Assembly (NCBI GenBank): GCA_016872215.1
Contig: VHAX01000009.1
Span: 17,913-81,912, forward strand
Source: Sphingomonadales bacterium
GTDB taxonomy: Bacteria > Bacteroidota > Bacteroidia > UBA7662
Length of the DNA: 64,000 nt
Reading direction: 5' to 3'
Shown here: one piece after another, positions 37,441-49,408 of the stretch
How the letters are laid out: each line of letters opens with the position of its first letter
Numbering within the stretch: position 1 is the stretch's first letter
Notes under the pieces: generated by a model
Databases searched by the model: none
What the model saw: the letters and a program-made list of their open reading frames with translations, nothing else
What the model was told of the DNA's origin: nothing
Made by a program: the position numbers and the translations under genes

Positions 37441-37779
37441 AATCGCATGTTCATTCTTCAACTCATTCCGGGAAATGTGTTTACGAATTTGATTTTTGAT
37501 TTCGGGGCTATAGTGAATCACCGCCCAATCCGGTTCGCATGCCCCTGGCGCACGCGTACCGTTTCAGAAATACCCGATTATTTTCTTGTACTACAAGTAA
37601 TCGACCCCCAGTGAAAGAGTCGATCATCCATTTTCGCGGGCATCTGGCAACCGCTTTACAACTCAGCACAATCCATTTTTTTCATGCACCACACATAACC
37701 CCACCGAATGTACACTCAATCCTATTCGCGTGACTTCAGCGACCAAATTCGATGCTATCGACCTACGGTGAGCGTTCAA
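37441..37779. other. Intergenic stretch of 339 bp between convergent genes
   Basis: No gene recognised. A short frame at 37539-37733 (+) has low-quality composition. An inverted repeat (ATCGAC/GTCGAT) near 37600-37624 is too weak to call a terminator. No tRNA or known RNA was seen. Confidence 0.6.
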
Positions 37780-39398
<1,619 letters not shown>

Positions 39399-39482
39399 TT
39401 AATGGGTATGGTTACTTAAGAAACAATTTAGACTTTGGCCACCAGGAGAAAAGATCTGCCATATACTTTAGATAAAAAGATT

Positions 39483-40613
39483 TCATTGTACGCGTCCCAC
39501 AATTCGGGCGAATTCATCGAAGAGGTAGCGGGAATCTTGGGGGCCGGGACAAGCCTCAGGGTGATGCTGAACGCTAAACAGGGGTTTGGTTCGGTGGCGA
39601 AAACCTTCCACCGTTTTGTCGTTTAGGTTGATGTGGGTGATTTGCAGGTCCGGGTTGTCTTTTAGTCCTACCGGATCCACCCCAAATCCATGATTTTGGC
39701 TTGTAATTTCGCTGCGCCCATTCAATAGGTTCTGAACGGGGTGGTTGATGCCCCGGTGGCCATGGTGCATTTTAAAGGTACCCACACCCAGTGCCCGAGC
39801 CAAAAGCTGATGCCCTAGACAAATACCCATAACGGGCAGATCGCGCTGAATCAGCTCCCGGATCACCTCGGTTTGCCCTTTCATGGCAGCAGGGTCGCCC
39901 GGTCCGTTGCTCAACAAAATCCCGTCAGGTTGGTGACTGAATATATCTGCGCTCGAGGAATTGAAAGGCGCCACAACCACCTTGAACCCCGCTGATTTCA
40001 AGAGACGAAGTATATTTGTTTTGGTGCCATAGTCAACCACCACAACTGTTTTGGAGGGCAAATCACCTGAATCGGGCTCAAAAACATAGGGTTCCCCAGT
40101 GCCTGCACGTTTACTTAAATCCAGTCCCTCCATTGAGGGCACCTCATTCAACTGCCTGATCAGTTCTTCATTTGAGAGCGTTTCATCACTGATCACCGCA
40201 TTCATGCTTCCGCGGCTTCGGATGTGCTGAACGAGTGCGCGCGTGTCGACATCCGCCATGGTCACACATCGTTTGCTGATGAGGTAGTCTGACAGCCCGC
40301 CGTCGCCCTTCTTTCGTGACCAGGTGTGCGCCAGATTTCGAACGATTAGTCCGGATATCTGCACCCGGCCGGATTCCTGATCGCTGCTTCTGACCCCATA
40401 GTTGCCAATGTGGGCAGCGGTCATCACCATTATTTGGCCGAGATAGGACGGGTCTGTGAAGACCTCCTGATATCCTGTCATACCCGTATTGAAACACAAT
40501 TCCCCGAAAGCTGTTCCCGCGAATCCGACACTTCTACCTGTAAAATATGTTCCATCGGATAAGATCAGGCGCCCATTGCGGATCAGTTCGTGGTGTGTTG
40601 GGGCTGGATTCAT
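39483..40613 (-). CDS. carA: Carbamoyl-phosphate synthase small chain
   Basis: The 376-residue glutaminase subunit that supplies ammonia for carbamoyl phosphate in pyrimidine and arginine synthesis. The N-terminal CPSase domain starts at LILSDGTYFTGRSVGF and includes FNTGMTGYQEVFTDPSY. The class I amidotransferase domain has the catalytic cysteine in MGICLGHQLLARALG and the His-Glu pair in FSVQHHPEACPGP. carB is not adjacent, and this gene is about 34 kb from pyrB. A possible promoter precedes it. Confidence 0.97.
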   Translation of the reverse strand: MNPAPTHHELIRNGRLILSDGTYFTGRSVGFAGTAFGELCFNTGMTGYQEVFTDPSYLGQIMVMTAAHIGNYGVRSSDQESGRVQISGLIVRNLAHTWSRKKGDGGLSDYLISKRCVTMADVDTRALVQHIRSRGSMNAVISDETLSNEELIRQLNEVPSMEGLDLSKRAGTGEPYVFEPDSGDLPSKTVVVVDYGTKTNILRLLKSAGFKVVVAPFNSSSADIFSHQPDGILLSNGPGDPAAMKGQTEVIRELIQRDLPVMGICLGHQLLARALGVGTFKMHHGHRGINHPVQNLLNGRSEITSQNHGFGVDPVGLKDNPDLQITHINLNDKTVEGFRHRTKPLFSVQHHPEACPGPQDSRYLFDEFARIVGRVQ

Positions 40614-40626
40614 AAAATAAAGCGTG

Positions 40627-40657
40627 TAAATCTACGCAAGCCTTGGCAGGATGGCAA
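40627..40657 (-). promoter_or_regulatory. Possible promoter of carA
   Basis: On the minus strand TAGATTTA (40627-40634, one mismatch to TAnnTTTG) lies 20 bp from a TTG (40655-40657), about 14 bp before the carA ATG. Confidence 0.35.
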
Positions 40658-40775
40658 GAAAATACGATCAATATCTACAGGCAGCCCTCAGAAATACCGT
40701 GGAATAATTCAGATGCAACACAACAGATAGCCTCAAACCAGTGACTCAGACGATTCTGAAATCACCACGCCCCAT

Positions 40776-40804
40776 ACAAAAAGGACGTGCCGGGGCGCGT
40801 CCTT
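40776..40804 (-). terminator. Intrinsic terminator of the ribosomal protein cluster
   Basis: Stem with arms 40781-40790 and 40795-40804 (AAGGACGTGC/GCGCGTCCTT, one G-T pair) and a 4-base loop, followed on the minus strand by five T. It lies about 18 bp after the rplQ stop. Its stem resembles that at 1470-1491. Confidence 0.85.
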
Positions 40805-40821
40805 CACTTCAGATTTTCTGA

Positions 40822-41556
40822 TTAATCAGCAGGGGAATCTGTAGAAGCATCTGCAGAACCGGAATCACAGGATGCCTCATCCGATCCGCTGTCTCCAGAA
40901 TCAACATCTGTATGGCCCGGGTTATCCGTGGAAACTGCGTCCGGCATTTCGGCTTCCACCACGTTCTCTGTCTCTACACCTGAAGAAGTGTCATCTGAAT
41001 CCAACCGGGTATCTTCGAAAATTTCAGCCTCATCAGTTGACGCCACTGCTGTGGCAGCCACAGCAGTGGCAGCCAGAGTAGATGTTGCATCATTTACTGA
41101 TGCAGGGGAGCTTGTAGAACCAGTGCCCTGGGATTTCTTACCCGAACGGGAGCGACGGGTTTTGGTCTTTCTCGACTGCGTGTCGGCCAACATTAGTTCG
41201 TTAAAGTCGACCAGCTCGATCATACACATTTCCGCAGCATCACCCAGGCGAAAGCCGGTACGGATGATTCGGGTGTAACCCCCCGGACGATTGGCTACTT
41301 TATCACCAACCGTTGCAAAGAGTTCCTTAACAGCATGTTTATCCTGCAGACAGGCGAAAGCCGTTCTGCGATTGTGCATGGAATCGTCTTTGGAACGCGT
41401 AATAATGGGCTCAACAAAACGACGCAGAGCCTTAGCCTTGGCCACCGTGGTGTTGATTCGCTTGTTCATTATCAGCGATACTGCCAAATTTTGAAGCAGG
41501 GCAACGCGGTGGGCGGCCATCCGGCCGAGGTGATTGATGGTTTTTCCGTGGCGCAT
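40822..41556 (-). CDS. rplQ: Ribosomal protein L17 with long acidic C-terminal tail
   Basis: A 244-residue protein. The first about 118 residues are the L17 core ([39 protein letters not shown]). After that comes a basic linker ([16 protein letters not shown]) and an unusually long tail of some 105 residues rich in Ser, Asp, Ala and Glu, ending STDSPAD. Typical L17 is about 115-130 residues. The tail contains a repeated AATAV unit encoded over an inverted repeat at 41042-41070. Last gene of the cluster, 11 bp after rpoA. Confidence 0.95.
   Translation of the reverse strand: MRHGKTINHLGRMAAHRVALLQNLAVSLIMNKRINTTVAKAKALRRFVEPIITRSKDDSMHNRRTAFACLQDKHAVKELFATVGDKVANRPGGYTRIIRTGFRLGDAAEMCMIELVDFNELMLADTQSRKTKTRRSRSGKKSQGTGSTSSPASVNDATSTLAATAVAATAVASTDEAEIFEDTRLDSDDTSSGVETENVVEAEMPDAVSTDNPGHTDVDSGDSGSDEASCDSGSADASTDSPAD
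41042..41070. repeat. Perfect 13-bp inverted repeat inside the L17 tail coding region
   Basis: Arms 41042-41054 (GCCACTGCTGTGG) and 41058-41070 (CCACAGCAGTGGC) are exact reverse complements with a 3-base spacer. In mRNA this would form a strong hairpin in the region coding for the repeated AATAV unit of the tail. No T-run follows, so it is not a terminator. Confidence 0.9.
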
Positions 41557-41567
41557 ATTATTTTTTC

Positions 41568-42560
41568 TTAATCTTCATCGAGGCGATAGCGGGTAACATC
41601 AAATCCAAAATTTAGTCCTTTTTCACGCACCAGCTCTTCCAATTCAGTCAGTGATTTCCGACCAAAATTCCTGAATCGGAGCAGGTCAGCAATTTCAAAC
41701 TTTATCAAATCACCCAGAGTGCGAATTTCAGCTGCCTTGAGACAGTTGAATGCCCGAACTGATAAATCCAAATCGGACAGAGAGGTCTTCAGAAGCTTGC
41801 GGATGGCGACGGTATTTTCGTCAACTTCCAAAGGCGCTTCACGCTGTTTGGTTTCGAGGGTAATGGACTCATCCGAGAACAATACGAAGTGCTGGATGAG
41901 AATATAGGCAGCCTGCTTCAGTGCTTCTTCCGGATTGATGGATCCATCGGTTCTCACCGAAATAATGAGCTTCTCGTAGTCGGTCTTTTGCTCCACCCTA
42001 GTGTTTTCAACCGAATAATTTACCGACACGATAGGCGTGAAGACACTGTCGATGGGAATTACACCCAAATTGGCGTCTGCGTTCTTATTCTCTTCAGATG
42101 GGACATAACCACGGCCCTTCTCCAAAGTCAACTCCATATCGAAAGTCACCCCATGCTCAACATGGCAAATAACCAGATCTGGGTTCAACACTTCAAAGCC
42201 AACACAGTGACTTCCCAAATCGCCGGCCGTAATTTCCGTTTTCCCTTTAACAGAAGCATAGATCTTTTCAGAATCCTGACCGTTGTCGAGCGAACGAAAT
42301 CGAATCTGTTTCAAATTCAATATGATTTCCACCACGTCCTCCACAACTCCTTTGATGGTCGAGAACTCATGGTCGACACCAGGGATGCGGATGGAAGTTA
42401 TGGCATAGCCCTCTAAAGAGGATAATAGTATTCGTCGAAAAGCATTGCCGATGGTTACCCCAAAACCGGGCTCCAGGGGCTTGAATTCAAATGTACCTTC
42501 AAAAGCAGACGACTGCTGCATTAAGACCTTTTCAGGCTTTTGGAATGTTAATATGGCCAT
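41568..42560 (-). CDS. rpoA: RNA polymerase alpha subunit
   Basis: The 330-residue alpha subunit. The N-terminal dimerisation domain has [20 protein letters not shown] and the beta/beta'-binding surface. After a linker with [10 protein letters not shown] comes the C-terminal domain with [20 protein letters not shown] and [20 protein letters not shown], which contacts DNA and activators. Position between rpsD and rplQ is standard for the alpha operon. Confidence 0.98.
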   Translation of the reverse strand: MAILTFQKPEKVLMQQSSAFEGTFEFKPLEPGFGVTIGNAFRRILLSSLEGYAITSIRIPGVDHEFSTIKGVVEDVVEIILNLKQIRFRSLDNGQDSEKIYASVKGKTEITAGDLGSHCVGFEVLNPDLVICHVEHGVTFDMELTLEKGRGYVPSEENKNADANLGVIPIDSVFTPIVSVNYSVENTRVEQKTDYEKLIISVRTDGSINPEEALKQAAYILIQHFVLFSDESITLETKQREAPLEVDENTVAIRKLLKTSLSDLDLSVRAFNCLKAAEIRTLGDLIKFEIADLLRFRNFGRKSLTELEELVREKGLNFGFDVTRYRLDED

Positions 42561-42567
42561 TCTGTTA

Positions 42568-43176
42568 TTATTTAGAGTACAATTCTACAATCAGTTGTTC
42601 ACGGATATTCTCGGGAATCTGATCACGTTCGGGCAAATTCAACAACTTACCTTCCATGCGACTGTGGTCCCACTCGAGCCAGGGGAAGCCGGATTTTTGT
42701 TTACCTCCTACGGCATTCACGATAGCCTCCAGATTCTTGGAACGCTCACGCACTCCCACACGATCACCTGGACGTACCTCATAGGAGGGTATGTTCACCA
42801 CATGATCATTCACGGTGATGTGGCGGTGCGATACCAACTGACGGGCACCATCACGTGTAGGGGCAATTCCCAAGCGGAAAACTGTGTTATCAAGTCGAGC
42901 CTCCAGAAATTTCAAGAGGTTCTCACCCGTTGTCCCCTTACGGCGGTTCGCCTTTTCGAACGTCTTTCTGAACTGACGCTCCAGGACTCCGTAGGTGTAC
43001 TTGGCTTTCTGCTTTTCCATCAACTGAATTGCATATTCCGACTTTTTCGGACTGCGCTTCGATTGACCATGTTGACCGGGAGCATAGTTCTTACGCTGCA
43101 ACGCTTTATCCGGGCCAAAAATGGCTTCTTTAAACTTACGTGCAATCTTACTTTTTGGACCTGTATATCTTGCCAT
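42568..43176 (-). CDS. rpsD: Ribosomal protein S4
   Basis: The 202-residue primary 16S rRNA-binding protein. [20 protein letters not shown] opens it. The S4 RNA-binding domain covers about residues 95-160 ([40 protein letters not shown]). No CxxC zinc motif is present, so it is the zinc-free form. Ends 7 bp before rpoA. Confidence 0.98.
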   Translation of the reverse strand: MARYTGPKSKIARKFKEAIFGPDKALQRKNYAPGQHGQSKRSPKKSEYAIQLMEKQKAKYTYGVLERQFRKTFEKANRRKGTTGENLLKFLEARLDNTVFRLGIAPTRDGARQLVSHRHITVNDHVVNIPSYEVRPGDRVGVRERSKNLEAIVNAVGGKQKSGFPWLEWDHSRMEGKLLNLPERDQIPENIREQLIVELYSK

Positions 43177-43193
43177 GATAATTGATTAATAAT

Positions 43194-43583
43194 TTATACC
43201 CTTCTACGCTTGGGTGGACGGCATCCATTATGAGGCATCGGGGTAATGTCGGTGATAGTGGTCACCTCAATTCCCAAACCGGCCAAACCGCGAATCGCTG
43301 CCTCCCGGCCAGCGCCCGGACCTTTAACGAATACCTCAACTCTGCGCAATCCGGCGTCGTATGCAATCTTACCGCAATCTTGAGCAGAAACCTGTGCTGC
43401 GTAGGGGGTATTTTTTTTGGAACCACGGAAACCGGATTTTCCGGCAGAAGACCAGGAGATTACCTGTCCATCGTTGTTGGTTATCGAAATGATGATGTTG
43501 TTGAAAGTTGAGTGTACATGCATCTGCCCGCTGGCATCTACTCGCACCACTCTTTTCTTGACAACTTTGGTTGATTTTGCCAT
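43194..43583 (-). CDS. rpsK: Ribosomal protein S11
   Basis: A 129-residue protein of the 30S platform. [40 protein letters not shown] and the basic C-terminus [17 protein letters not shown] are typical. It lies between rpsM and rpsD. Confidence 0.98.
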   Translation of the reverse strand: MAKSTKVVKKRVVRVDASGQMHVHSTFNNIIISITNNDGQVISWSSAGKSGFRGSKKNTPYAAQVSAQDCGKIAYDAGLRRVEVFVKGPGAGREAAIRGLAGLGIEVTTITDITPMPHNGCRPPKRRRV

Positions 43584-43594
43584 GAACTATCGGT

Positions 43595-43972
43595 TTATTT
43601 AGTAGCTTTTTTCTTGTTGGCAATCGTCTTCCGCTTGCCCTTACGGGTTCTGGAATTGTTTTTGGTACGCTGACCACGCACGGGAAGACCTTTGCGGTGG
43701 CGTAATCCACGATAACACCCGATATCCAGCAGTCGCTTGATATTCAACTGTACCTCGGATCGAAGTTCACCCTCAGTTTTGAAGGTTTCCGTGACCAGAG
43801 TACGAATACGGGTTGCCTGTTCATCGGTCCACTCCCCTACTTTTACATCATAATGAACCCCGCAGCGATCCAAAATGGTGCGTGCTGTCGAACGACCTAT
43901 TCCGTAAATATAGGTCAGTCCAATCTCCCCTCTTTTGTTGCGGGGCAAATCAATTCCAGATATTCTTGCCAT
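43595..43972 (-). CDS. rpsM: Ribosomal protein S13
   Basis: A 125-residue protein of the 30S head. [20 protein letters not shown] opens it, then a helix-two-turn-helix with [15 protein letters not shown], and the basic tail [20 protein letters not shown] that reaches the P-site tRNA. Follows rpmJ by 18 bp. Confidence 0.98.
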   Translation of the reverse strand: MARISGIDLPRNKRGEIGLTYIYGIGRSTARTILDRCGVHYDVKVGEWTDEQATRIRTLVTETFKTEGELRSEVQLNIKRLLDIGCYRGLRHRKGLPVRGQRTKNNSRTRKGKRKTIANKKKATK

Positions 43973-43990
43973 AAAATATTAATACTCGGT

Positions 43991-44107
43991 TTAACCTTGT
44001 CTTTGCTTGTACTTCGGGTTCTTTTTGTTGATCACAAAGAGTTTGCCCTTGCGACGAACCAGAATGCAGTCCTCGCTTCTTTTCTTTACCGATGCCGTGA
44101 CTTTCAT
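43991..44107 (-). CDS. rpmJ: Ribosomal protein L36
   Basis: A 38-residue protein beginning [20 protein letters not shown] and ending KYKQRQG. It has a single cysteine, so it is the C-minus form without a zinc ribbon. It fills the gap between infA and rpsM. Confidence 0.96.
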   Translation of the reverse strand: MKVTASVKKRSEDCILVRRKGKLFVINKKNPKYKQRQG

Positions 44108-44120
44108 AACGCTATATAAT

Positions 44121-44336
44121 TTAAAAACGATAACTAATTCTACCCTTGGTCAGATCGTAGGGTGACATCTCCACCTGTACTTTGTCGCCAGGCAAAATCT
44201 TGATGTAGTTCATGCGCATTTTTCCGGAGATGTGACAGATAATCTGGTGACCATTCTCGAGCTCAACACGAAACATCGCATTGGATAACGCTTCCAGAAT
44301 GGTGCCATCTTGTTTTATGGAGGTTTGCTTCGCCAT
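44121..44336 (-). CDS. infA: Translation initiation factor IF-1
   Basis: A 71-residue OB-fold protein that occupies the ribosomal A site at initiation. [40 protein letters not shown] and [14 protein letters not shown] are diagnostic. It starts 1 bp after the secY stop. The map gene, often found between secY and infA, is absent. Confidence 0.98.
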   Translation of the reverse strand: MAKQTSIKQDGTILEALSNAMFRVELENGHQIICHISGKMRMNYIKILPGDKVQVEMSPYDLTKGRISYRF

Positions 44337-44337
44337 A

Positions 44338-45699
44338 TTATCCCACAGGAACGCCTGCTGGCATACGACCTTTAATTCGACCCGTTTTCATAAGTCCGTC
44401 GTATTTCCGCATTAATAAATGACTTTCGATCTGCTGCAGAGTGTCCAACACTACCCCCACCATAATCAAAAGGGAAGTTCCCCCATAAAATTGAGCAAAT
44501 TGGCCATTAACACCTGCAATCGTGGCCAACGCAGGTAAAATGGCGACAATTGCTAAAAAAACCGATCCTGGAAGTGTGATGCGCGCAAGAATATCATCCA
44601 AGTACTCCATGGTTGCCCTACCTGGCTTGACACCTGGTATGAATGCACCATTCCGTTTCAAATCCTCCGACATCTGGTTTGAGTTGACAGCCAATGATGT
44701 GTAGAAATAGGTGAATACAATTATCAATAAAGCCAATACAATATTGTATGTAACACTGGTGAAATCCACAAATGCCGATACAATTCCTTGGCTTACATCA
44801 CTATTGGGGAAAAACTGAGCAACAGTTGCAGGAAGGAACATAATAGCTTGTGCAAAAATGATCGGCATAACTCCCGCAGCATTCACCTTCAGAGGCACAT
44901 ACTGACGCGTTCCACCATACATTCTGTTGCCCACAACTCTTTTAGCCACCTGAATGGGAATCTTACGGGTTCCCTGAACCAAAAGAATAGAAAATCCGAC
45001 AATCACTGCAAGAATAACCAACTCTGTGAGGAAGGGAACTAACCCTCCACCACCAGAACCCACTCGGAACTGGAACTCGGCAATGAGGGAATCGGGTAGC
45101 CGAGCAATGATTCCCACCATAATAATCAATGATATTCCATTTCCGAGACCCTTATCTGTAATCTTTTCACCCAACCACATCACCAACATCGTTCCGGCTG
45201 TGAGCACGGCCACGGTGGAAATCATAAAACTAAAATGGAGCGAATCACCATTGCGAAGGATAATCGCATCCATAGACTGGGCCTTCAAATTGATCAGAAA
45301 ACCCATGGCCTGAGCTGCGGTTATCAGAATGGTTAGATAACGGGTAATCTGGTTGATCTGGTTGCGACCGCTCTCCCCCTCCTTCATTAGTTTTTGGAAG
45401 GATGGTACCACCATGCCCAATAACTGGACCACAATGGATGCAGATATGTAGGGCATAATCCCCAGAGCGAAGATGGATGCACGCGAAAAAGCGCCACCGG
45501 CAAACAAATCGATGAGGCCAGTGAGCCCGGCCGCCGTACCCTGAGGATTCAACTCCTCGAGCATTATCGGATCAATCCCGGGTAAAACCACATATGAACC
45601 CAATCGGTAAATCAGGAGAAGTCCCAAGGTTGTGAGTATCCTGGACCTAAGTTCTTCAATCCGAAAGATGTTCCTGATGGTGTCAATAAAGCCTTTCAT
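44338..45699 (-). CDS. secY: Protein translocase subunit SecY
   Basis: The 453-residue channel subunit of the Sec translocon with ten predicted membrane segments. [20 protein letters not shown] opens the first segment. The plug region around [20 protein letters not shown] and the cytoplasmic loops [17 protein letters not shown] and [20 protein letters not shown] are present. It is in the usual spc position after rplO. Confidence 0.98.
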   Translation of the reverse strand: MKGFIDTIRNIFRIEELRSRILTTLGLLLIYRLGSYVVLPGIDPIMLEELNPQGTAAGLTGLIDLFAGGAFSRASIFALGIMPYISASIVVQLLGMVVPSFQKLMKEGESGRNQINQITRYLTILITAAQAMGFLINLKAQSMDAIILRNGDSLHFSFMISTVAVLTAGTMLVMWLGEKITDKGLGNGISLIIMVGIIARLPDSLIAEFQFRVGSGGGGLVPFLTELVILAVIVGFSILLVQGTRKIPIQVAKRVVGNRMYGGTRQYVPLKVNAAGVMPIIFAQAIMFLPATVAQFFPNSDVSQGIVSAFVDFTSVTYNIVLALLIIVFTYFYTSLAVNSNQMSEDLKRNGAFIPGVKPGRATMEYLDDILARITLPGSVFLAIVAILPALATIAGVNGQFAQFYGGTSLLIMVGVVLDTLQQIESHLLMRKYDGLMKTGRIKGRMPAGVPVG

Positions 45700-45718
45700 A
45701 GCCGGTTGTCGTTACGGA

Positions 45719-46168
45719 TCAGGACAAAATTTCAACAGAACCACCCGCTTGCTCAATAGCCGCTTTGGCTCCGGCGCTGAACGCATGGGCTTTCACAGTC
45801 AAACTCTTGGAAACTGCACCGCGGGCTAAAATTTTGATGCGGGCCGATGAATCTAACACACCGTGGGTCGACAAAAACCCGGGATCTACAACGTGCACTC
45901 CATACTGATCCGCTAGGGCATCCAACAAATCCAGATTGATGGGGCTGTAGGAGACACGGAAATGGTTCTTGAAACCAAATTTGGGGACGCGCAGTTTCAG
46001 AGGCATTTGACCCCCTTCAAAACCCGGTTTTGTGCGGTAACCACTCCGGCTCTGATCACCCTTGTGACCACGGGTTGAGGTACCACCGCGACCGCTTCCT
46101 TGTCCTCTACCCATCCTCTTGTTTTTCCTAACGCTACCCGCGGAAGGTTTCAAATCGAAAAGTTCCAT
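45719..46168 (-). CDS. rplO: Ribosomal protein L15
   Basis: A 149-residue protein with a glycine- and arginine-rich extension (RMGRGQGSGRGGTSTRGHKG) that reaches into 23S rRNA, followed by a globular domain ending SAGAKAAIEQAGGSVEIL. Starts 1 bp after rpmD. Confidence 0.98.
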   Translation of the reverse strand: MELFDLKPSAGSVRKNKRMGRGQGSGRGGTSTRGHKGDQSRSGYRTKPGFEGGQMPLKLRVPKFGFKNHFRVSYSPINLDLLDALADQYGVHVVDPGFLSTHGVLDSSARIKILARGAVSKSLTVKAHAFSAGAKAAIEQAGGSVEILS

Positions 46169-46169
46169 A

Positions 46170-46349
46170 TTAAATAGCTTCTACTTTTACCAAATGAGCC
46201 ACTTTGGCCACCATCCCCAGAATTTGGGGGTTAGAGTGGTGAACCGCCACTGCATGCGGATGGCGTAAACCAAGGGCATGAAGAGTTCTCTTCTGGCGTT
46301 CGGGGCGACCGATGCCACTCTTTACCTGTGTGATTCTGATCTGTGACAT
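46170..46349 (-). CDS. rpmD: Ribosomal protein L30
   Basis: A 59-residue protein starting at ATG 46349 (MSQIRITQVKSGIGRPERQK) and containing LHALGLRHPHAVAVH. An upstream frame extension to 46376 overlaps rpsE and is not used. Confidence 0.96.
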   Translation of the reverse strand: MSQIRITQVKSGIGRPERQKRTLHALGLRHPHAVAVHHSNPQILGMVAKVAHLVKVEAI

Positions 46350-46359
46350 ATTTCTGTTC

Positions 46360-46878
46360 TTATCCGTTAAACACACGCGACAAATTCATTCCTCTGTGGT
46401 GGGCAACCGTGGCCGGGTCACGGAGATTCGCCAGCGCATCGATGGTAGCCTTCACCACATTGTGAGGATTGGAAGACCCCTTCGACTTTGCTAAAACGTC
46501 GGTAATTCCCGCACTCTCCAATACCGCACGCATAGCTCCACCTGCAATTACACCCGTTCCGTGAGAAGCAGGTTTGATGTAGACGAGACCACCCCCAAAT
46601 TTACCCTCTGACTCGTGGGGAATAGTACCCTTCAAAACTGGGACTTTAATGAGGGATTTTTTCGCATCATCGATTCCTTTGGCAATGGCTTCAGAAACTT
46701 CCTTTGCCTTTCCTAAACCATAACCCACAATTCCATTCTCGTCACCCACCACTACAATGGCTGAAAAACTGAACGTGCGACCCCCTTTAGTCACCTTAGC
46801 CACACGCTGAACCCCCACCAAACGGTCTTTGAGTTCGATTTCACTGGCCTTAACACTTCTGATATTACTGGTTGACAT
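46360..46878 (-). CDS. rpsE: Ribosomal protein S5
   Basis: A 172-residue protein of the 30S body. [20 protein letters not shown] carries the double-stranded RNA-binding-like domain, and the second domain has [20 protein letters not shown] and [20 protein letters not shown]. Involved in decoding fidelity by family. Confidence 0.98.
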   Translation of the reverse strand: MSTSNIRSVKASEIELKDRLVGVQRVAKVTKGGRTFSFSAIVVVGDENGIVGYGLGKAKEVSEAIAKGIDDAKKSLIKVPVLKGTIPHESEGKFGGGLVYIKPASHGTGVIAGGAMRAVLESAGITDVLAKSKGSSNPHNVVKATIDALANLRDPATVAHHRGMNLSRVFNG

Positions 46879-46890
46879 ATTTCTTAAAGA

Positions 46891-47244
46891 TTAAAAATCC
46901 AAACCTCCCTCACGGGCTCCTTCCGCCAACCCCTTCACACGGCCGTGGTAGAGGTAACCATTCCGGTCAAATACAACCTGCGAAACCCCAGCCTGTAAAG
47001 CGCGTTCAGCCAATAACTTTCCAACCAACGCTGAAGCCTCTACCCTGCGTAAACCATTGAGCGAAAGAGATTTGTCCTTGCTGCAGGCCGCGGCCAAGGT
47101 GGTTCCCGCTTTGTCATCGATGATCTGAGCATAAATTTCATTGTTGCTCCTGAACACCGACAAGCGAGGACGAAAAGCATCGCCGGACATCCGTTTGCGG
47201 ATACCGCGGCGAATTCTATTTCTTCTGAGTTGTTTGGTTAGCAT
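46891..47244 (-). CDS. rplR: Ribosomal protein L18
   Basis: A 117-residue 5S rRNA-binding protein. [40 protein letters not shown] and [20 protein letters not shown] are typical. Confidence 0.98.
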   Translation of the reverse strand: MLTKQLRRNRIRRGIRKRMSGDAFRPRLSVFRSNNEIYAQIIDDKAGTTLAAACSKDKSLSLNGLRRVEASALVGKLLAERALQAGVSQVVFDRNGYLYHGRVKGLAEGAREGGLDF

Positions 47245-47250
47245 TTTCTG

Positions 47251-47811
47251 TTATTGATTCTTGGAGGCGGACTTACCGGCTTTACTGCGTAGAATTTCAT
47301 TTTGGAAACGAATACCCTTGCCCTTGTACGGCTCAGGACTACGAAGTGACCGGATTTTCGCCGCTACCTGGCCGATCAACTCCTTGTCGTTTCCCTTCAA
47401 AGTTATAGTGGGGTTCTTTCCCTTAACCGTCTCAGTTTGCAGCGACAATTCCTTTGGGATCTGCATAACAATGTCATGAGAATAACCCAATGACAATTCA
47501 AGCAGTGAACCGTTCGCGTTCGCGCGAAAACCTACACCCACTAACTCCTGAGTAATGGTGTAGCCTGTACTCACACCAATCACCATATTGTTCAGTAATG
47601 CACGATACAGACCATGAAGGGCCTTGTGACGCTTGCTGTCGGAAGGGCGGGTAACCAATAGGGAACCGTCTTCTACCATAACCTGCATATCCGGATCTAC
47701 CAAACGTTTTAATTCACCCTTCGGTCCTTTTATCGTAACAGCATTGTGGTCCGTTACCTGAACGCTTACCCCAACAGGTATGGGTATGGGTTGCTTTCCT
47801 ATGCGTGACAT
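47251..47811 (-). CDS. rplF: Ribosomal protein L6
   Basis: A 186-residue protein with two repeated domains. MSRIGKQPIPIPVGVSVQVT opens it, and SPEPYKGKGIRFQNEILRSK near the end contacts the sarcin-ricin region. Confidence 0.98.
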   Translation of the reverse strand: MSRIGKQPIPIPVGVSVQVTDHNAVTIKGPKGELKRLVDPDMQVMVEDGSLLVTRPSDSKRHKALHGLYRALLNNMVIGVSTGYTITQELVGVGFRANANGSLLELSLGYSHDIVMQIPKELSLQTETVKGKNPTITLKGNDKELIGQVAAKIRSLRSPEPYKGKGIRFQNEILRSKAGKSASKNQ

Positions 47812-47823
47812 ATCAATTCCAAA

Positions 47824-48219
47824 TTAGTATACATAACACAATACCTCTCCACCCACATTCATTTGCCGGGCCTCCTTATCGGCCATTACACCCCTTGATG
47901 TTGATATAATGGCAATTCCCAAACCATTGATGACACGTGGCAATTCATCGGCACCCGAATACTTACGAAGTCCGGGTCGGCTTACACGGCGAAGCTGCCG
48001 GATCACGGGATCGTTGGTACCTGGAAGGTACTTCAGAGCGATTTTAATGGAACCCTGCACTCCGTCATCAACAAATTTGTATTGACTGATGTAGCCTTTT
48101 TCATACAATACCCTGGTAATTTCCCTTTTGGTATTGGATGCAGGCACCTCTACAACTCTGTGGTTTGCCTTGAGGGCGTTACGCAAACGCGTAAGATAAT
48201 CTGCTATGGGATCTGTCAT
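47824..48219 (-). CDS. rpsH: Ribosomal protein S8
   Basis: A 131-residue 16S rRNA-binding protein. DPIADYLTRLRNALKANHRV opens it, and the C-terminal motif GLGIAIISTSRGVMADKEAR is intact. Confidence 0.98.
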   Translation of the reverse strand: MTDPIADYLTRLRNALKANHRVVEVPASNTKREITRVLYEKGYISQYKFVDDGVQGSIKIALKYLPGTNDPVIRQLRRVSRPGLRKYSGADELPRVINGLGIAIISTSRGVMADKEARQMNVGGEVLCYVY

Positions 48220-48238
48220 GTATAAATTGTTGAACTGA

Positions 48239-48508
48239 TTACCAACTACCCTTTGTTACACCAGGGATTTTACCTTCAGAAGCCATTTTCCGAAACAACA
48301 CGCGGGAAATACCGAACTGTCGCATAAATCCGCGTGGTCGACCCGAGATCATACAACGGTTGTGCAAACGAACTGGCGATGCACTTTTGGGCAATTTCTG
48401 AAGCCCCAGAAAATCGCCTTCCGCCTTGAGTTTGGCTCTTTTGGCTGCATATCGGGTCACCAACGCCAGTTTCTTACGGTCTCTCGCCTTAATACATTCT
48501 TTGGCCAT
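48239..48508 (-). CDS. rpsN: Ribosomal protein S14, zinc-free type
   Basis: An 89-residue protein. [20 protein letters not shown] starts it, and [20 protein letters not shown] is the conserved core. It has no paired CxxC motifs, so it is the long zinc-independent form. Confidence 0.98.
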   Translation of the reverse strand: MAKECIKARDRKKLALVTRYAAKRAKLKAEGDFLGLQKLPKSASPVRLHNRCMISGRPRGFMRQFGISRVLFRKMASEGKIPGVTKGSW

Positions 48509-48519
48509 GATATGTGTGA

Positions 48520-49080
48520 TTAATTTTTGGAAGATTTGAACGGCATCCCCATTTCAGTCAATAAAGTCCTGGCTTCTTCGTCGCTTTTCGCCGTAGTAAC
48601 AAAGGTGATGTCCATCCCGGTAATCCGACTCACCTTATCGATATTGATTTCCGGGAAAATAATATGCTCTGTCACCCCCATTGTGTAATTCCCGCGGCCA
48701 TCAAAGCCCTTGGGATTTATACCACGGAAATCGCGTACCCGGGGAAGGGCAACTGAGGTCAGGCGATCCATGAATTCGTACATACGATCACTGCGCAAGG
48801 TAACCTTGGCGCCAATAGGCAAATTCTCCCTCAACTTGAAGTTCGATATAGCCTTCTTGGATTTGGTAGGAACGGCTTTTTGTCCGACTATCAGGCTCAT
48901 CTCCTGAACCGCTGAGTCCACCAATTTCTTATCCGATACCGCCGCGCCCACACCCTGATTGATCGATATTTTCACAAGGCGAGGAACCTCCATGGCATTC
49001 TTGTAGCCGAACTTCTCTTTTAAAGCTGGCACAATCTGCTCCCGGTACTTCTTTTTTAATCTGATTTCGTAGCTCATCAC
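48520..49080 (-). CDS. rplE: Ribosomal protein L5
   Basis: A 186-residue 5S rRNA-binding protein. [20 protein letters not shown] and the P-loop-like [20 protein letters not shown] are diagnostic. The start overlaps the rplX stop by 4 bp. Translation may start at the first or second ATG (MMSYEIRL). Confidence 0.98.
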   Translation of the reverse strand: MMSYEIRLKKKYREQIVPALKEKFGYKNAMEVPRLVKISINQGVGAAVSDKKLVDSAVQEMSLIVGQKAVPTKSKKAISNFKLRENLPIGAKVTLRSDRMYEFMDRLTSVALPRVRDFRGINPKGFDGRGNYTMGVTEHIIFPEINIDKVSRITGMDITFVTTAKSDEEARTLLTEMGMPFKSSKN

Positions 49081-49397
49081 TTAATTATTTCACCTGTTTT
49101 CTTTGAAAAGCGAACCAAATTTCCTTGCGTATCCAACTTCCGACCCACTTTTGTTGGCGTTTTCCCCACCACCAACATCAGGTTCGATAAGTCGATCGGC
49201 GACTCTTTCTTCACAATGCTTCCATTGGGAGAGGTGGCGTTGGGCTTAGTGTGGCGAGAAATAATCCGAATCCCTTCCACAAGAGCCTTGCCCTCATCAG
49301 GTAGCATTTGAAGCACCCGACCCGTCTTTCCTTTATCGTCACCACCAATGACTTTAATGGTATCGCCCTTTTTGATTTTCCATTTTGTTCGTGACAT
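49077..49397 (-). CDS. rplX: Ribosomal protein L24
   Basis: A 106-residue assembly-initiating protein with the KOW motif [20 protein letters not shown] near the N-terminus. It overlaps rplE by an ATGA junction. Confidence 0.98.
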   Translation of the reverse strand: MSRTKWKIKKGDTIKVIGGDDKGKTGRVLQMLPDEGKALVEGIRIISRHTKPNATSPNGSIVKKESPIDLSNLMLVVGKTPTKVGRKLDTQGNLVRFSKKTGEIIK

Positions 49398-49408
49398 GGG
49401 AGTAATAT

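Noticed and set aside
37539..37733. 64-codon plus-strand frame in the 37.4-37.8 kb gap
   Set aside because: His/Arg/Thr-rich with no similarity I recognise and no start signal; likely chance.
42445..43185. Plus-strand open frame of 246 codons across rpoA and rpsD
   Set aside because: It crosses the boundary between two certain minus-strand genes, so it is a chance frame.
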